A DNA stretch of 64,000 bases from Eubacterium sp. (GTDB lineage: Bacteria > Bacillota > Clostridia > Lachnospirales > Lachnospiraceae): contig JAFUVQ010000013.1 of assembly GCA_017477505.1 (NCBI GenBank), positions 62,001 through 126,000 of the forward strand. Reading direction: 5' to 3'. Shown piece after piece: positions 41,702 through 51,443 of the stretch. Both the position numbers and the translations under genes were made by a program. The notes under the pieces were generated by a model. That model saw nothing but the letters and a program-made list of their open reading frames with translations, had not been told where the DNA came from and searched no databases. The first letter of the stretch is position 1; each line of letters begins with the position of its first letter.

Positions 41702-42829
41702 TTATTCAGAGTCAGTCACCTCGGTATAATAGTCATCTCCCGGGAACTTGTGTGCATATATCGTAAAATTCTCAAGGGCTTTGCTGTTATCCATCTTATA
41801 ATCATCCTTGTTCGTCTTCAGGTAAGCGGAAAAATCTCCAAGCTTATCTACATCAGGATAAGAAAGCAGTATGTAAATGATGTGATTATTCTCATCATCC
41901 ATAAGTGCGTATTCATATACATAATCGTAACCGTCTACAGCTATATATGCCGGATAAACATACATTTCTTCGTCATATCTTATGCTGTTTTTATAGCTTT
42001 CACTGTCTTTTGTTATCTCACAGCTGATCTTGGAAAGCCTTATCTTTTCTTTCTCATAGCTTTTTTTGTCATAAATTACATCAAGTACGAAATATCCATC
42101 CGAATCGAGTAATCCGGCTTCGGCATTTTCCTGATAATCCGCAGCGATCATACCTTCCGTACTGTCCGGAAATGTAAGGAAGAGCGAATCCATATCGGCG
42201 CCGTATTTTTTTATCATATTTTCTTTATCATACGAATCAATCTGACCTGTGAAATCTTTGGACTGTCTGTCTTCATCTGCCCCTTCTGCCACTCCTCCGG
42301 CTACAGCTTCCTCTTCAACTTGCTCTGTATCTTCATAATATGATTCATCTGCTTCCTCTGCTTCATTCATCTGAACAGTTTCAAATACTGACTCATCTTT
42401 CTTATAATCGGCACTCTTACTGTTCTGATTACGAAGCCCAAGCCTTGCCAGCAGGAATACCGCTGCACATGCCGCGATAGATACACCTATTAATATGTAC
42501 GGATATATCTTACGTGCACCGTTTTTCTTTACTTCTTTTGTCACGGAATCCCCATCATTTACAGGCGCAGCGCCATCCGGCGACTTTCCGTTCATATAAT
42601 CATTATTTACATTAAATGCAACTATGTTGTCTGCGGTACTGCTTTCAACCATTGTATCCTTGCTCACATTATTGCTTTCAACCGCTGCACCTCTGCCATC
42701 AGATACTGCACCCGCCTCATTTATATCTTCCGTAATTTCTGCTTCGGCGGCATGCACTCTCTCAAGTGTTCTGGCGATCAGCTCCTGAGGAGCATGCAGC
42801 TCATTCATTTCATCTTTATATCTGTTCAC
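41702..42829 (-). CDS. Transmembrane anti-sigma factor
   Basis: A 375-residue protein. Its short cytoplasmic N-terminus (MNELHAPQELIARTLERVHAAE) has the helix typical of ECF anti-sigma proteins. A variable acidic linker is followed by one membrane helix near residue 110-135 (ILIGVSIAACAAVFLLARLG). The extracytoplasmic domain (SLFLTFPDSTEGMIAADYQENA; SYEKEKIRLSKISCEITKDSE) is unknown. It overlaps the sigma factor gene by four bases (ATGA), the usual arrangement for a cognate pair, and would hold the sigma factor inactive until an outside signal. Confidence 0.8.
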   Translation of the reverse strand: MNRYKDEMNELHAPQELIARTLERVHAAEAEITEDINEAGAVSDGRGAAVESNNVSKDTMVESSTADNIVAFNVNNDYMNGKSPDGAAPVNDGDSVTKEVKKNGARKIYPYILIGVSIAACAAVFLLARLGLRNQNSKSADYKKDESVFETVQMNEAEEADESYYEDTEQVEEEAVAGGVAEGADEDRQSKDFTGQIDSYDKENMIKKYGADMDSLFLTFPDSTEGMIAADYQENAEAGLLDSDGYFVLDVIYDKKSYEKEKIRLSKISCEITKDSESYKNSIRYDEEMYVYPAYIAVDGYDYVYEYALMDDENNHIIYILLSYPDVDKLGDFSAYLKTNKDDYKMDNSKALENFTIYAHKFPGDDYYTEVTDSE

Positions 42830-43410
42830 AGCCTCGCTCCTCCTTTCAGTAGTTGTGACAGGGCTTCTCTTGCCCTCTTAAGTCTCGTTTTGACTGTTGA
42901 ATCGTTGGTTTCCAGAGTTTGGGCAATCTCCGGAATCTTCATTTCCTCATAATAATATAAATGTACAACTTCCCTGTACTTCTCCGGAAGCTTCTGCACG
43001 GCTTCCATGACGCTGCCGGCTTCTTCCTCCCGGATTACTTCCTCTAAAACACCGTTTTCCGGGTTTCCTCCGGAGGACACTCCTCCGCTTCCGTCCTCAG
43101 TGTAAACGGCGATATCCAGCGGAGTATCCAGATCCTCATCATCAGCGTCACTGCTTGCCAGAGTCACATTTTTCTTCCAGGATGACCCCGTGATGCGCCG
43201 GCATTCATTTATGGTAACCCTTATGAGCCACGCCTTCAGATGTTCCTTACTTTCAATCTTGTCTTTATTCTTAACGAGCCGCACGAAGACCTCCTGGAAG
43301 GCATCTTCTGCGTCTGCGACAGTATTCGTGTTGATCACGGCGAGCCGGTATACCGTATCGGCAAACTCCCGCACCGCCGCGTCAACATCCACTTTAAATA
43401 CATTATCCAT
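42826..43410 (-). CDS. ECF-type RNA polymerase sigma factor
   Basis: A 194-residue protein with sigma region 2 (DAEDAFQEVFVRLVKNKDKI; HLKAWLIRVTINECRRI) and region 4 (LPEKYREVVHLYYYEEMKIPE; NDSTVKTRLKRAREAL), joined by a long acidic linker (residues about 90-135). Region 3 is absent, as in ECF sigma factors. The target regulon is unknown. The gene reads divergently from the large LacI-GGDEF-GH3 gene, 183 bases away. Confidence 0.92.
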   Translation of the reverse strand: MDNVFKVDVDAAVREFADTVYRLAVINTNTVADAEDAFQEVFVRLVKNKDKIESKEHLKAWLIRVTINECRRITGSSWKKNVTLASSDADDEDLDTPLDIAVYTEDGSGGVSSGGNPENGVLEEVIREEEAGSVMEAVQKLPEKYREVVHLYYYEEMKIPEIAQTLETNDSTVKTRLKRAREALSQLLKGGARL

Positions 43411-43593
43411 TTTCTATAAATACCTCTGAACCTGTCTTTTAGTTTCAAAAAACTTCCAAGTCATAGTATGGCACGAAAACCCTTATGTCAATATTAAGAT
43501 TAAGATGTGTACATATGCAGTTTTTGTGCTATTATGTATGAAATGTTATTTATAAAGTTCTATGTATAAAATATCATTTGTGGGGTTATTGTC

Positions 43594-46500
43594 ATGTTAA
43601 ATGGAAAAAGGCTGATCGCCCTTTGCGCATCGCGTGTTTATGAGCCGCAGATTCACGGATTTATAGTAAAACTGAACGAGAATCTCCGGAAGGCCGGATA
43701 CTCTCTTCTTATTTTTTCGCTTAATTCCGACATTTATTGGGAGGAACACCGTCAGGCTTCCGAACGATATGTCTTCGATCTTATCCCTTATGAATATATA
43801 GACGGAATCATCATCATGGATGAAAAGATCAAGAGCCGCCTTATCGCCGAGAAGATCATACGTCATGCAGGGGAATATAATATTCCGGTTGTCATAGCCG
43901 ACGGAAAATATGATGGAGCCACCTGTATAAACTTCGCATATGAAGACGGTTTTGAACAGGTAGTCCGTCACGTTATCGAATTCCACAAGGTCAGAAAACC
44001 TCATATCATGGCAGGTCACCCCAATAATGATTTCTCCAATCAAAGGATTGAAGTATTCAAAAAGGTTCTCGAAGAGAATGGCATTCCATTTGACAGCAGT
44101 ATGATCAGCTATGGCTATTTCTGGGCCGATCCCTGTATCAAGGCTACCCAAAAACTTCTTGAAAGAAAAGAACTGCCGGAAGCTATAATCTGTGCAAATG
44201 ACATTATGGCAGTTACCGTTTCCGAACTGCTTTCTTCTTCGGGTGTCCTGATTCCGGATGACGTCATCGTTACCGGCTTCGATGGCTATGACGAGATCTA
44301 CTTTAATTCTCCTATGATAACAACTGCATCCTGTGACCTTATGCGACTGGCTGACGTTACATTTGACACTCTAATGAAGGTAATAGACGGAAGTCCTCAT
44401 CACGACGTGATGATAATGCCTAAATTTATTCCAAATGAATCCTGCGGCTGTCCGGGGCATACTGAGCACCCGCATATTCTCCGCGACTGGTTTAAAGAGA
44501 GTTTTGCGAGAAATAATAACGACAACCGTATACTTCAGTGGGTTGCATCTTCCATGCAGCTTTCCGAAACTCCGGGAGAACTGGCTTCCAACATGGAATC
44601 AGATAAGACAACCGACCTTCTTGTTGCTGTCGACAGAAAATGTTTCGACACTAAATCCAACTATTTCACAGATTCCATAGAGCAAAGTGAGCCTAAAGAA
44701 TTTGTGTTACTTTTTGATGCCGATCATCCGGAGAATTACAAGAAAAACACCTATGTACTTCCTCCACATGAGAATTACTATGTTGAAAATGTATTTTCGC
44801 CCGTCTTCCGGGACCGTATTCTGGAACTGACGGAAAGCGGCTATCCGATAATCTTCAATTCTCTGGATTTCATGAACCGCCCATTTGGCTTCGTAGCTTA
44901 TTATTTCAGAAATTATCAGATATCCCATTATTCCAATACGATGAGTGCGACCAATTCCATAAGCATGGGCATAGGCGGCTATATCAATACCCAGTACCAG
45001 AGAAATCTTCTCTATAAGATGGATGAGATGTATCGTCATGATTCTCTGACCGGTCTTTATAACCGTATCGGTTTCCAGCGTTATTTCACAAGATTCCAGG
45101 AGGATCCGCAGTTCTCAGGCCATAACATTACCATTATTATGTCTGACCTTGACGGTCTCAAATATATAAATGATCATTTCGGGCATGCCGAAGGTGACCG
45201 TGCCATCGCCGCAGTAGCGAAAGCACTTCAGACCTCGGTTCCGGCCGGAAGCCTTACTACGCGTTTCGGCGGAGATGAAATATTCTCTGTTGTATTCGCG
45301 GATACCAATCCGGATGAGGTAATGAGAAATATCGACTTATATCTGGCTGAGTATAATATTAAATCCGGACTTCCGTATATGGTATCAGCAAGTTCAGGAT
45401 ATATAGTGACAAAGCTGAGTCCTGACTTTGATATAATTCAGGCAGTCCGCCGCGCCGACGAAAAGATGTATCTCAACAAAAACAGGAAATATAGTCTCAG
45501 AAAGGCTCCGGGAACAGCCGGTTTCCATCGTGAAAGAGCCACAAAGCTTATATCAAAGCTCACTCTTTCCGATAAGCTTGCCCTCCTGTACGGAACTACA
45601 GAAGAGAGAGCCGCTCTCGGCATGAGATTCTACGAATTCTTCGGAGAAGCCGCTCACGGAGTCCAGGCAAGACACGACCAGAGCTTTGACAAGGGAGCTC
45701 CCGTTTGTACGACTGTATTCCCGAATCCTATAGGCATGGCCGCATCATTTGACAAAGACATCATGCACCGGATAGGCGACACAGTAGGAACGGAAATGAG
45801 AAGTCTTCTGAATGAAGGGCTCCATAACTGCGCATGTGCATTTGCTCCTACCATTGATATGGAGCGCGACCCGAGATGGGGCAGAAATGAGGAGGGCTAC
45901 GGTGAGGATCCTCATCTTGCATCAAGGATGGCCGGCGAATATATTCTCGGAATGGCCGGAAATGACAGGCTCTTCATAAGATGCGGCGCTACACTTAAGC
46001 ATTTTTATGGAAATAATAACGAGAATACAAGGTACTCCGCAGACGCAAATATTCCTGAGGATCTTAAAAAAGATTACTATCTCCGCGTCTTTGAGGAGAT
46101 TATAGCCTACTCTCATCCTGCTTCACTAATGACAGCCTATAACATGGTGAACGGAACATCATCCGCATTTAATCCTGAGGTTAATGAACTTGCCAGAATG
46201 TGGGGCATTCCATTTGTGGTTTCGGATGCGTTTTCACTGTCCTACACTGTGGAGAAACACGGAACCGCTGCCAGCTTCAAAGAAGCATTAAGCAAAGCAC
46301 TGACTTCCGGGGTTGACAGTTTCCTTGAAAATCATGAGATAGAGAAGCCCGCCATGGAAGAAGCACTTTCAGAAGGGCTGATTACGGAAGACGATCTGGA
46401 TAAAGCCCTTACACACAGAGCAATAATATATTCCATGCTTGGTCTTATGAATGAGGATCTTGAGGAAAACAATTCCTCGAAACATTTTCCAAGAAGTGAA

Positions 46501-47904
46501 TATAACAGAAACCGCGTTGATACCGCTGAATCAAGGGCACTGGCAAGAGAGGCCGCTTCTGAATCAGCCGTTCTTCTTAAGAACGAAAAACTGCTGCCTC
46601 TCAAAGAGGATGACAACATCTTCCTTTTCGGACCTTTCGCTGACTGCTGCCCTCCGGACTGGTACGGCGGACTTTCATCACATACCGTTACTCTTGCCGA
46701 GGCTATGGGAGTTCCCTCCTTTACGCTGATGCCGAGAGTAAGGATAAAGCTCGGGGAGAGCTATGCCGTTATAAGTGACAGGAAACTTGCCCCTTCTTCC
46801 GATGGTACTGCGGAAATCTTCAGGATCATGCTCTGGGATGATTCACGTATAACAATACGTTCAGAAAGCACCGGGAAGCTCCTTACGACACGTTCTCCCG
46901 AAAGTGAATTTATAAATGACATGCAGGAAAATGAAGATTTCACCCTTTATGCTGCAGCTGACGAAGCATTCAGCTGGTTTACAAATGAAGCATTCCAACT
47001 GACGGATGAAAATGGCGATATAATTCATTTTAATGCAGATAATGCTTATCGGTTCTGGGAAGACTCACGTATAAAAGGAATATCAGGACATGGCGGAAGC
47101 CTCGTTCTCGGCTTTGAAACAGTAAGTGACGTTGATACTCTTCTTAAGGAAGCTTCAGAGAGTGAAAAAATGGAGAAGGACAGCCGCATAGTTGCATGTT
47201 TCGGACTTCATCCTATAGTTAACTGCAAAGAGGAGAGAGACCGTGACAGCATAGAACTGCCGCCGTTCCAGAGAGCAGTTCTGCGAAAGATAAGGGAGAG
47301 TTTTGATCAGATTGCCCTTTTACTCATGGCAAATGCACCGGTTGCCATAACAGAAGAAGACAGTTCGGATGAAATAAAAGCTATACTCTGGACAGCTACC
47401 GGTTCTGAAGAGCTCGGAAACGGTATAGCCGATATTCTCTACGGAAAAATATCTCCGGCAGGACGACTTCCTCAGACCTGGTACAGGGATGATTCCCAGC
47501 TTGCTGATATAGAAGACTATGATATCAGAAAGAATCATATGACTTACCTGTATATGGAAGAAGAACCTCTGTACCGTTTTGGCTATGGGCTGACTTATTC
47601 CGAGTTTGAATGCAGCTATGGTAATGCCGGCGGGACTGAAAATGCCGAAGATAAAACACAAAGCGGCACGGCTTCAAATAACGCAAGTCTACCAGAAAGC
47701 CGCGAGATTACGATCAAGAATGTCGGAAATTCTGTATCTGACTATGTCATTCAGGTCTATGAAGCCCCGGATGGCACAGAGTATCTCTATGGAAATGACC
47801 GTTTGGGCAAAGACGTGTATGGCAGGAAGATACCGGTAGGAAGCAGACTTGTAAGATTTGAACGACTTCACGATCTGAAGCCGGGAGAAACTATTATATT
47901 CTGA
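43594..47904 (+). CDS. Fusion of LacI-type sensor, GGDEF and GH3 glycosidase
   Basis: A 1436-residue protein without signal peptide, so cytoplasmic. Residues 1-285 match the periplasmic-binding-protein-like domain of LacI/GalR regulators without the HTH (RLIALCASRVYEPQIHGF; PEAIICANDIMAVTVSELL; VTGFDGYDEI). Residues 285-475 are a linker with GAF-like features. Residues 480-645 are a GGDEF domain (LTGLYNRIGF; MSDLDGLKYINDHFGH; RFGGDEIFSV at 557-566, the F replaced by I). From about 655 a GH3 beta-glucosidase/xylosidase-type enzyme follows (ERDPRWGRNEEGYGEDP; LKHFYGN with K802-H803; nucleophile Asp878 in VVSDAF), ending in an FnIII-like domain. Sugar sensing, c-di-GMP synthesis and glycoside hydrolysis would thus be in one chain. 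Confidence 0.9.
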   Translation: MLNGKRLIALCASRVYEPQIHGFIVKLNENLRKAGYSLLIFSLNSDIYWEEHRQASERYVFDLIPYEYIDGIIIMDEKIKSRLIAEKIIRHAGEYNIPVVIADGKYDGATCINFAYEDGFEQVVRHVIEFHKVRKPHIMAGHPNNDFSNQRIEVFKKVLEENGIPFDSSMISYGYFWADPCIKATQKLLERKELPEAIICANDIMAVTVSELLSSSGVLIPDDVIVTGFDGYDEIYFNSPMITTASCDLMRLADVTFDTLMKVIDGSPHHDVMIMPKFIPNESCGCPGHTEHPHILRDWFKESFARNNNDNRILQWVASSMQLSETPGELASNMESDKTTDLLVAVDRKCFDTKSNYFTDSIEQSEPKEFVLLFDADHPENYKKNTYVLPPHENYYVENVFSPVFRDRILELTESGYPIIFNSLDFMNRPFGFVAYYFRNYQISHYSNTMSATNSISMGIGGYINTQYQRNLLYKMDEMYRHDSLTGLYNRIGFQRYFTRFQEDPQFSGHNITIIMSDLDGLKYINDHFGHAEGDRAIAAVAKALQTSVPAGSLTTRFGGDEIFSVVFADTNPDEVMRNIDLYLAEYNIKSGLPYMVSASSGYIVTKLSPDFDIIQAVRRADEKMYLNKNRKYSLRKAPGTAGFHRERATKLISKLTLSDKLALLYGTTEERAALGMRFYEFFGEAAHGVQARHDQSFDKGAPVCTTVFPNPIGMAASFDKDIMHRIGDTVGTEMRSLLNEGLHNCACAFAPTIDMERDPRWGRNEEGYGEDPHLASRMAGEYILGMAGNDRLFIRCGATLKHFYGNNNENTRYSADANIPEDLKKDYYLRVFEEIIAYSHPASLMTAYNMVNGTSSAFNPEVNELARMWGIPFVVSDAFSLSYTVEKHGTAASFKEALSKALTSGVDSFLENHEIEKPAMEEALSEGLITEDDLDKALTHRAIIYSMLGLMNEDLEENNSSKHFPRSEYNRNRVDTAESRALAREAASESAVLLKNEKLLPLKEDDNIFLFGPFADCCPPDWYGGLSSHTVTLAEAMGVPSFTLMPRVRIKLGESYAVISDRKLAPSSDGTAEIFRIMLWDDSRITIRSESTGKLLTTRSPESEFINDMQENEDFTLYAAADEAFSWFTNEAFQLTDENGDIIHFNADNAYRFWEDSRIKGISGHGGSLVLGFETVSDVDTLLKEASESEKMEKDSRIVACFGLHPIVNCKEERDRDSIELPPFQRAVLRKIRESFDQIALLLMANAPVAITEEDSSDEIKAILWTATGSEELGNGIADILYGKISPAGRLPQTWYRDDSQLADIEDYDIRKNHMTYLYMEEEPLYRFGYGLTYSEFECSYGNAGGTENAEDKTQSGTASNNASLPESREITIKNVGNSVSDYVIQVYEAPDGTEYLYGNDRLGKDVYGRKIPVGSRLVRFERLHDLKPGETIIF

Positions 47905-47950
47905 CCCGGCAGATTCCTGTCACCGGGCAGATTTCAACTACATAATCAAA

Positions 47951-47987
47951 AGAAGGAGATGAATTCCACAGGAACTCATCTCCTTCT
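47951..47987. terminator. Bidirectional terminator
   Basis: A perfect 12-bp stem, AGAAGGAGATGA (47951-47962) with TCATCTCCTTCT (47976-47987), is followed by GTTTTTG. It separates the convergent GH3-fusion and purine permease genes. Confidence 0.92.
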
Positions 47988-48010
47988 GTTTTTGCGCTCG
48001 TATCATATCG

Positions 48011-48529
48011 TCAAATAACCACGAAGAATTTAACAAGGAATAGTACTGAAATGATATATGTGAGCACCGATACATCCTTCGGCTTACCTGTAAAGACCTT
48101 AATAATAGTGTAACTTATCATTCCAAGTCCGATACCATGTCCGATGGAGCCTGATACAGGCATTGCAAGAAGCATGATAAATACAGGGATGATCTGGTCA
48201 ATGTCATCATAGTTGATATGCCTTAATTCCTGAAGCATAAGAATTCCAACATAAATCAGGGCTGAAGAAGTAGCTGCCGGAGGAATCACAGCCGCAACCG
48301 GAGCTATGAATATGCAGAGAAGGAACATAATACCGGCCGTGAGAGCTGTAAGTCCTGTTCTTCCGCCTGCCTCAACACCTGAAGCCGACTCGGCAAAAGT
48401 TGTTACGGTACTTGTACCGGTGCAGGCACCTGCTACTGTTCCAATAGCGTCTGAAATAAGTGCCTCTTTGATATTCTCTATATTACCATCCTTATCTACC
48501 ATTTTAGCCTTGGAAGCCGTTCCGACCAA
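48011..48529 (-). pseudogene. NCS2 purine permease, C-terminal part (frameshifted)
   Basis: This frame continues the permease after the break near 48545. It reads VGTASKAKMVDKDGNIENIK, then SDAIGTVAGACTGTSTVTTFAESASGVEAGGRTG in two segments, the substrate-site region of AzgA/PbuG-type permeases, then four to five membrane helices. The first codons (TIGTLVGT) lie before the first ATG and join the upstream frame once a T is restored. By itself this fragment would not be functional. Confidence 0.85.
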
Positions 48530-49470
48530 AGTGCCGATGGTATCAACATATCTATCATGCAGAATGTAATGATAAGTGTTGTTGCCGTAAAAACTCCCAG
48601 CTTTAAAAATCCGCTGAAATCAAACTTAAAGAGGGTAGTCTGAACCATATCATGGAACGGAGGAATAAACGAAGCACTCTTAAGGCTTTCAAAAGGATTA
48701 GTCCCGAGAAATGCCGCTTCCCCTATCCAGTATACTATCGACGCAATAAGCATTCCCAGAAGAACCGCTGATTTGATGCCTTTCTTGGAAAGAGTGAGTA
48801 TCGCATAAAGACCTATAAATATAGTAGCTACAGTGAGCACCATCTGGTAATAGGCTGAAGCTCCTGTTGTATTACCTACCATCTCGTCACGGATCATCCT
48901 TGGCATCATTGCTCCGAAGAAATCTCTCATAACGTAGAATGGAGCTGTAAATCCATTTCCTTCAGCATATACTCCGGCATTTGAACCAAAACCTATGTCC
49001 AGAAGCATAAGACCGATGGCCGGTCCGATTCCGTATCTTACTCCCAGAGGAATAGCCTCGAGTATCTTATCTCTAACGTTAAATAATGAAAGAGCCAGAA
49101 ATACTATTCCTTCCACAAGAAAGATGCAGAGACCTGCCTGGAATGCTGTTGTATATCCTTCCTCTCCTTTAAGTCCCAGAAGCACCACCATATTTGCTGT
49201 AATAGTGGCAAAGAATGTATTAAGACCCATACCCGGCGCCATAACAAAAGGCTTGTTGGCCAGAAATGCCATAAATATGGTCCCTATTGCCGAAGAAATA
49301 CATGTTGCAAGGAAAACACCGTTCCATAAAGGTGTTCCTACCGCAAAATTGGTAAGAATATTTGGATTCAGTGCTATAATATATGCCATTGTAATGAATG
49401 TCGTTATACCGGCTAAAACTTCTGTGCGAACCGTGGTGCCGTTTTCTTTAAGTTTAAAAAACTTTTCCAT
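48496..49470 (-). CDS. NCS2 (AzgA/PbuG-type) purine permease, N-terminal frame (frameshifted)
   Basis: The first about 310 residues match NCS2 hypoxanthine/guanine/adenine permeases: TEVLAGITTFITMAYIIALNP at the N-terminus, ANKPFVMAPGMGLNTFFA, and RYGIGPAIGLMLLDIGF. They end at FCMIDM, where the sequence should continue FDTIGTLVGTASK but instead gives LIPSALWSERLPRLKW. One missing T in ATGTTGATACC (about 48544-48550) explains this. The complete gene would be 48011-49470, about 486 residues, and would take up purines by proton symport. No purine riboswitch is seen: only 68 bases precede the gene. Confidence 0.88.
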   Translation of the reverse strand: MEKFFKLKENGTTVRTEVLAGITTFITMAYIIALNPNILTNFAVGTPLWNGVFLATCISSAIGTIFMAFLANKPFVMAPGMGLNTFFATITANMVVLLGLKGEEGYTTAFQAGLCIFLVEGIVFLALSLFNVRDKILEAIPLGVRYGIGPAIGLMLLDIGFGSNAGVYAEGNGFTAPFYVMRDFFGAMMPRMIRDEMVGNTTGASAYYQMVLTVATIFIGLYAILTLSKKGIKSAVLLGMLIASIVYWIGEAAFLGTNPFESLKSASFIPPFHDMVQTTLFKFDFSGFLKLGVFTATTLIITFCMIDMLIPSALWSERLPRLKW

Positions 49471-49538
49471 AAGGTTTCTCCTAGTCGTTTTTTTATCCCG
49501 GGCAATATACTCAATATAATTGTGATGGTCAAGCCGTC

Positions 49539-51443
49539 TCAGGCGCTCAGTCCGGTATAAAGCTGATAATACTTACCCTTCTTTGCGATAAGCTCCGCAT
49601 GAGAACCCCGTTCTATGATACTGCCTTTTTCAAGAACTATGATGCAGTCACTGTTCTTGACTGTCGAAAGTCTGTGAGCTATGACAAATGTAGTTCTTCC
49701 CGCCATCAGCGAATCCATACCTTCCTGAACCTCTCTTTCGGTTCTTGTATCGATGGAGCTTGTAGCCTCATCAAGTATGAGGGCAGGCGGATCTGCTACC
49801 GCTGCTCTTGCAATAGCAAGCAGCTGTCTCTGACCCTGCGAAAGATTACCTCCGTCTCCGGTAAGGACTGTATTATAGCCGTCCGGCAGCTGCCTTATGA
49901 AAAGATCTGCATTTGCAAGTTTTGCAGCAGCTATACACTCTTCATCTGTAGCATCAAGCCTTCCGTAACGGATATTCTCCATAACCGTATCCGTGAAAAG
50001 ATGTGTTTCCTGAAGAACCAGTCCCAGTGAACGGCGAAGGTCACCCTTCTTGATCTTATTTACATTTATTCCGTCAAATCTTATCTTTCCGTCCTGTATA
50101 TCATAGAAGCGGTTGATAAGATTCGTGATCGTGGTTTTTCCGGCACCTGTCGAACCGACAAATGCTATCTTCTGTCCCGGCTTCGCATCGATAGTGACAT
50201 TGTGAAGCACCAGCTTCTCCGGCACATATCCGAAATCAACATCATCCATATAGATGGCACCCTGGAGCCTCTTATACTCTACTTCATGTGACTCCTGATG
50301 CTCGTGTCTCCATGCCCAGATACCTGTATGCTCTGTAGTTTCCGTAAGGCTTCCGTCAGGATTCTCCTTCGCATTTACAAGAGTAACATATCCCTCATCC
50401 TCCTCCGGTTTCTCATCAAGAAGCCTGAAGATTCTGTCAGCACCCGCGAGTGACATGATCACGGCATTAAACTGCATGCTTATCTGGCTGATAGGCCTGT
50501 TAAAATTCTGATTATACTGAAGGAAACTTGCAAGTCCTCCCAGTGACAGCCTTGTAAATCCCATTACAGCTATAAATGCACCGATTACCGTACAGAGTAC
50601 ATACGAAAGATGCCCCAGCTGTGCATTTACCGGCATGAGAATATTTGCGAATTTATTTGCGTTGTTGGCACTATCGCACAGCTCCTCATTTATCTTATCG
50701 AATTCTTCTATACACTCTTCTTCATGATTGAAGACCTTAACAACCTTCTGACCTGTTATCTGTTCCTCGATAAAGCCGTTAACCTTACCCAGGGATTTCT
50801 GCTGCTGGAGGAAATATCCGCCCGAAAGCTTGCCCAGCTTGGCTGTTATAAACATCATGACTCCGACCATAACGAGAGTAAGTATGGTCAGCGGCACATC
50901 AATAATTATCATATAAATGAGTGTTCCGATAACCGAAAGAAAGCTCTGAAGAAGCTGTGGAATACTCTGGCTTATCATCTGGCGGAGCGTATCGATATCA
51001 TTTGTATAGATAGACATGATATCGCCATGTGAATTCTGATCGAAGTACTTTATAGGCAGGCTTTCCATATGAGTGAAAAGTTCGTTTCTGATACGCATCA
51101 GAGTGCCCTGAGTAACCTTGACCATTATCAACTGCTGTGCAAATGAAGCGATTATTCCGCAGGCATAAAGCAGCAGCACAGGAAGCATATCCTGATAGAA
51201 AAGCTTATGGAAGTCAACCTCGACTCCTTTTTTTACAAATGGAGTGAGATAATTATCTATCAGTATTTTAGTAAACATGGTTCCCTGAAGTGATGAATAA
51301 ACATTTACAATTATGCAGAAAACCACTATGACCATCTGAAGGCCGTAGTATTTCATCAGATAGCCGAGAAGCCTTTTAATGATCTTTCCCGGATTCTCGA
51401 CCTTGTTCTTTAACATTACTCCTCTTGGAGGTCTGTCTGCCAT
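49539..51443 (-). CDS. ABC exporter, canonical half (multidrug type)
   Basis: A 634-residue half-transporter with six membrane helices (residues about 30-330) and an ABC ATPase with Walker A GSTGAGKTTITN, signature LSQGQRQLLAIARA and Walker B ALILDEATSSIDT with the catalytic Glu. About 45 extra residues around 345-390 (TETTEHTGIWAWRHEHQESH) insert between domains. It starts in a TAATG overlap with the partner gene stop, so the two form a heterodimer, as in LmrCD or BmrCD. The export substrate is unknown. Confidence 0.92.
   Translation of the reverse strand: MADRPPRGVMLKNKVENPGKIIKRLLGYLMKYYGLQMVIVVFCIIVNVYSSLQGTMFTKILIDNYLTPFVKKGVEVDFHKLFYQDMLPVLLLYACGIIASFAQQLIMVKVTQGTLMRIRNELFTHMESLPIKYFDQNSHGDIMSIYTNDIDTLRQMISQSIPQLLQSFLSVIGTLIYMIIIDVPLTILTLVMVGVMMFITAKLGKLSGGYFLQQQKSLGKVNGFIEEQITGQKVVKVFNHEEECIEEFDKINEELCDSANNANKFANILMPVNAQLGHLSYVLCTVIGAFIAVMGFTRLSLGGLASFLQYNQNFNRPISQISMQFNAVIMSLAGADRIFRLLDEKPEEDEGYVTLVNAKENPDGSLTETTEHTGIWAWRHEHQESHEVEYKRLQGAIYMDDVDFGYVPEKLVLHNVTIDAKPGQKIAFVGSTGAGKTTITNLINRFYDIQDGKIRFDGINVNKIKKGDLRRSLGLVLQETHLFTDTVMENIRYGRLDATDEECIAAAKLANADLFIRQLPDGYNTVLTGDGGNLSQGQRQLLAIARAAVADPPALILDEATSSIDTRTEREVQEGMDSLMAGRTTFVIAHRLSTVKNSDCIIVLEKGSIIERGSHAELIAKKGKYYQLYTGLSA

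Noticed and set aside
49471..49538. Purine riboswitch upstream of the NCS2 permease
   Set aside because: Only 68 bases precede the gene and no purine aptamer core is present.
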